Shown piece after piece: positions 61,032 to 64,000 of a DNA stretch of 64,000 bases. Location of the stretch: the NCBI GenBank assembly GCA_035771165.1, contig JAWNZC010000229.1:1747501-1811500 (forward strand), in the 5' to 3' direction. A program made the position numbers and the translations under genes. Each line of letters begins with the position of its first letter. Position 1 is the first letter of the stretch. This DNA is from Paragorgia papillata. Lineage: Eukaryota > Cnidaria > Anthozoa > Scleralcyonacea > Coralliidae. The notes beneath the pieces are model-generated. The model was not told the origin of the DNA and searched no databases. It was given only the letters and a program-made list of their open reading frames with translations.

Positions 61032-61970
61032 CATTGAACTCTAAGTAGACTGGAACGATAACTCGCTTGCACGTTTTGAAGCCAAAAATGGCGGACATGG
61101 GCGCCGCCATGCACGTCAACCCCAGTCCCTTTTACTGTATAACCGAGAGAAAATGAAGCTGAATTTGGTGAAATGGTTTGCAAAAACAGCTTGAAATCAA
61201 AGAAAAACTAAACTTGTTAACCACTTTTAGGCTTTAATCAAATTCCAATATACTGTAGAGTAGGTGAACACTGACATGACGAGTAAAAACAAGGAAAACA
61301 GTAAAAATATAAGCTCTCAAATGAAAGTCAACAATATGCAACCAAAATTGCCATGGTTTGGACAAATATAAAGAAAATACATAAGAATCCCAGGTTTAAA
61401 ATGAACAGTTTGTTTATAAAATCAGTTAGGTTTTAAATTCCTCAATTTTCAGTAGGAAAAAAACAACAAAATGCACTTTACCGGGTGTTTTTACAGCTCT
61501 GGAGTTACTCTTCGTCTCGAAAAATGTCAGATTTAGCATTTCCACAACTGAAACTTGAGTTAAAGCAATAATTTAGCATTATCTTATTACTAATTCTTGG
61601 CATGACAACCTTCAAACGTTTGAGATAACAAAGAAAAATAAGAAAAACCTGCATTTTCCGTACGAGTTTCGGACTCGAATTTTCCTTTTGTTCGGCAGAT
61701 ATTTCGTCGTTCAATCCATTTTCGTGGGTAGAAATTGTTCAGGTACAAGGCCGATAAGCCCAATACGTACTAGATTCTTCGTTATCATCTATAAGAAACT
61801 TTAGGTCTAAAAAATGGTTGTTTTTTGCAGCGAGTTTTCAGTTTTTCATTGTGCCCTTCACACCTTCTGTTGACGTGCAATGGCTACCCTCAGCGGCCGG
61901 AAGTTTGACTTCACCAAATCATAGGGGCTGTCTTATGGAGTTAGCGTTCCAGTTTACTTAGAGTTCACTG
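61032..61970. mobile_element. hAT-type MITE (939 bp), TSD ACTCAACC
   Basis: Ends CATTGAACTCTAAGTAGACT and, inverted, CAGTGAACTCTAAGTAAACT then GGAACGCTAACTCC. The octamer ACTCAACC is duplicated at 61024-61031 and 61971-61978. Same family as 8237-8465 and 45896-46604. Frames inside (61505-61714 minus) are unrecognised. Confidence 0.9.
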
Positions 61971-62039
61971 ACTCAACCTCGTCCCCAGAGCCATTTGTGG
62001 GGGCTGGGCCAAGATGGCGGCCAAGAACAAATGGCCCTG

Positions 62040-62815
62040 GCACAGGCTGAGCTATCACCACATCTGATTGGTCGAGATAACATTGGATGTTTTAGGTATT
62101 CTGATTGGTGGAAACAAGGCGGGCGGCAGGCTAACTCGCGGGCATTTGTTTATAGGCTAAATTAGTGATACCAGAATTGCCGGCTGTTAAAAACAACTTC
62201 AAAATGAATGAAAATGTGAGGAAAGCTGGCGAAACACCCGTAAAAACGTCGGAAGAATATGTAATGATGGGTCGTGTCATCTCTGTGCCCTAGCTGCCAT
62301 ACATCGAAGTCCATGGGACGGCAATTTAGAGTGTTTTCTAAATCGGGTGAACGAAAGACTTGGTGAACAAAGTCAAAAAGTATTTTGGCTGCGAACGGAA
62401 ACTACACCACCGGGCAGAATTTACGTGTTTGGCCATTGAGAAGCAGGCTTTTTTCAAACAAGAATTCTCGACTAAACGAAGCCTAAATGTTTTTCAAAAC
62501 GCTGAATTGAATCCACCGAAAACTCACGAAAACAAGGCCAGACAACGGCAATCCAGTTTCTTGCGAATTTGGTACAACGGTGAAGCAAATGATAAATAAT
62601 AAGCATTTACAGATATTTATTAAAAGTCTATTTATTTTAATAATTCGACAATGTATTTGGAAATGAATGTTTTGATTGTTTTCAGTTCGGGTCAGTCAAG
62701 CTGAACTAAATATTCAGAAAAAATACAGCCTGACTAGGCGCGATAAACTTAGTGAAGCCTGGGTCCGAGTAAAAAATGCGTCAAAATATGGCTCATTATT
62801 TTGCAGCCTGTGCCA
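62040..62815 (+). repeat. Internal direct repeat, copy 2
   Basis: Partner of 59595-60380, bounded on both sides by inverted GGCCAAGATGGCGGCCAAGA-type sequence, so the unit and its flanks also form a smaller inverted-repeat structure within the 5-kb element. Confidence 0.8.
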
Positions 62816-63726
62816 GGGCCATTTGTTCCCATTCTTGTTTTTGGCCGCCATCTTGGCCCAGCCCCTGCCTCCTCGACAGGCCCTCGTTGCATCATGGACA
62901 GGTCACACACGCCGAATTTAGGGCTTGCAAGATCCTGTAAAAAATTTGGCAAAACTTGGCACGGAATAAATTTGCATAATTAACTACCATTGTTAATATC
63001 CATGGCTATATCCGAAGATTTTGAAGGCCATTGAAGACTTATGACATACGAATCCTAGCTTTTAAATGCAGGAATTGTTGAAAAAAGCAATTACGGTTGA
63101 ACTTTGTCAACTTTCGGCCGGAATATTCAACGAAAATACACTTTAGTCTACCCAGAGACTCTTTGGTTTATACTTTTTCGGTTTCCACAACAACTGAAAC
63201 TTGAACTACGCTACACTATAGCCTACAATTTAACAAAATTAAATCTCGTTAACTCTTGGTCAGTTGACAGTCTTCGATAGCTAAATAAACCAAAAAGCAA
63301 TACGAAAAACCTGTTACTTTCCTGACCGTCGAATTTGCTTTTGTTCGGCAGATATTTTCCCCTTCAATTCCTTTTTGTCGCTAAAAATATTATTGGCAGA
63401 AGGTCGGTAATTCTTAAACATATTGGTTTCTTCATTGTCATGATCTGTAAGAAAGTTTAGCCCGAATTTCCTGGTGGGTCACAGTGTTTAAAGAACTTGG
63501 ACGTACGTTTGTAGAACAGCGGCCGGAAAAAATTTGCAGACCCTCTCAAAACTATCGCCTCTATAGGGCCTAGTCTCGCTGTGCATAATGGGATCGGCCA
63601 TCATTTTGTTTACAGGATCTGGCAGGCCCTCTCAACAGTGTGACCTGTCCATGATGCAACGAGGGCCTGCGGAGGAGGCAGGCCCAACCCCCACAAATGG
63701 CCCTGGGGACGAGGTTGAGCAACTCA

Positions 63727-64000
63727 CTCCTCATGGACAAATATGCGCCTGCTAACTTTCAGTACAGCGGCGAACCTGCACGTCATTCACAACAATAACA
63801 CTCAAGTCTTGTTCTGATTGAAAGAACGAACATTGAATATGTTAATTTTACAAGTATATATTGGAATTATACTTTTGAAAATTTAGAAATATTATCAATT
63901 GAATTTTGGGAGATAAGTGCTTTTGGGAGATAAGTGCTCAGTGATATTTTACAGAGGATTTCACATAACTTTTGCCGAATGTGTTCCGAAGTTCGTTCGT
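63727..64000. other. Right flank, nothing recognised
   Basis: AT-rich sequence after the target duplication; one 17-base phrase GGGAGATAAGTGCT is repeated in tandem at about 63908-63940. No gene. Confidence 0.35.

Larger units (their letters stand above)
58708..63717. mobile_element. 5-kb element, ~900-bp TIRs, perfect 9-bp TSD (Mutator-like?)
   Basis: The arms 58708-59610 and 62810-63717 are inverted copies, starting CAACCTCGTCCCCAGGGCCA at each end. AGCAACTCA lies directly outside both (58699-58707 and 63718-63726). Inside, 59595-60380 and 62040-62815 are direct repeats of one ~780-bp unit. 60382-61027 is a truncated copy of the 44268-48881 element, 61032-61970 a hAT-type MITE, and 61973 a further internal CAACCTCG terminus. 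Long terminal repeats plus 9-bp duplication point to the Mutator superfamily. Frames inside are broken and unrecognised. Confidence 0.85.

Overview
This is eukaryotic, animal nuclear DNA. It is AT-rich, has intron-bearing coding sequence with consensus GT/AG borders, and is saturated with transposable elements. The element mix suggests a cnidarian, most likely an anthozoan (inference): Penelope-like elements, CR1-like LINEs with a 2A peptide, an R4/Dong-type LINE, a Ty3-type LTR element, a ZNF862-like hAT, and many palindromic MITEs of the kind common in coral and anemone genomes. No species can be named from sequence alone. Nothing bacterial or viral is present.  The only host gene I can support is a cytosolic sulfotransferase on the + strand, with four coding exons at 20904-21084, 41217-41582, 56440-56534 and 56646-56918. 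The exons join in phase to exactly 304 codons plus a stop, and all the family motifs are present. Two giant introns (20.1 kb and 14.9 kb) carry most of the mobile DNA.  Layout. 1-20.6 kb is upstream, repeat-only DNA: a Tc1/mariner-type MITE (347-673), a TTAA-flanked long inverted repeat (1828-2324), a 10-bp minisatellite (2412-3153), a 2-kb inverted-repeat element (4691-6749), a 4.2-kb element with perfect 9-bp target duplications (8128-12302) that contains nested hAT-type insertions, a hAT MITE (14881-15329), a GC-rich degenerate tandem array (15.77-17.1 kb), a 750-bp element (17961-18710) and a Penelope-like fragment (19583-20645). Intron 1 (21085-41216) holds a second Penelope-like fragment split by an opposite-strand LINE, microsatellites, a CR1-like LINE tail, a Ty3-type retrotransposon (26821-37074) itself broken by a 1.5-kb palindrome, a hAT transposase element and a MITE, an R4/Dong-like fragment in a TAA microsatellite, and foldback repeats. 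Intron 2 (41583-56439) holds a nest of insertions. A putative 11.2-kb element (42377-53604) contains a 6.7-kb element with an 8-bp duplication (44176-50849), which contains an inverted-repeat element (44268-48881), which contains a 2A-bearing LINE, whose reverse-transcriptase frame is cut by a 709-bp hAT-type MITE. 57-64 kb downstream contains a 5-kb element with about 900-bp terminal inverted repeats and a perfect 9-bp target duplication (58708-63717).  The most unusual pattern is a clan of four elements sharing the terminus CAAYCTCGTNCCCAG. They range from 0.75 to 11.2 kb and have 9-bp target duplications (three perfect, one 8 of 9), which points to a Mutator-like mechanism. None shows a recognisable transposase of its own. 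All boundaries come from reading by eye; alignments and database comparison were not possible.
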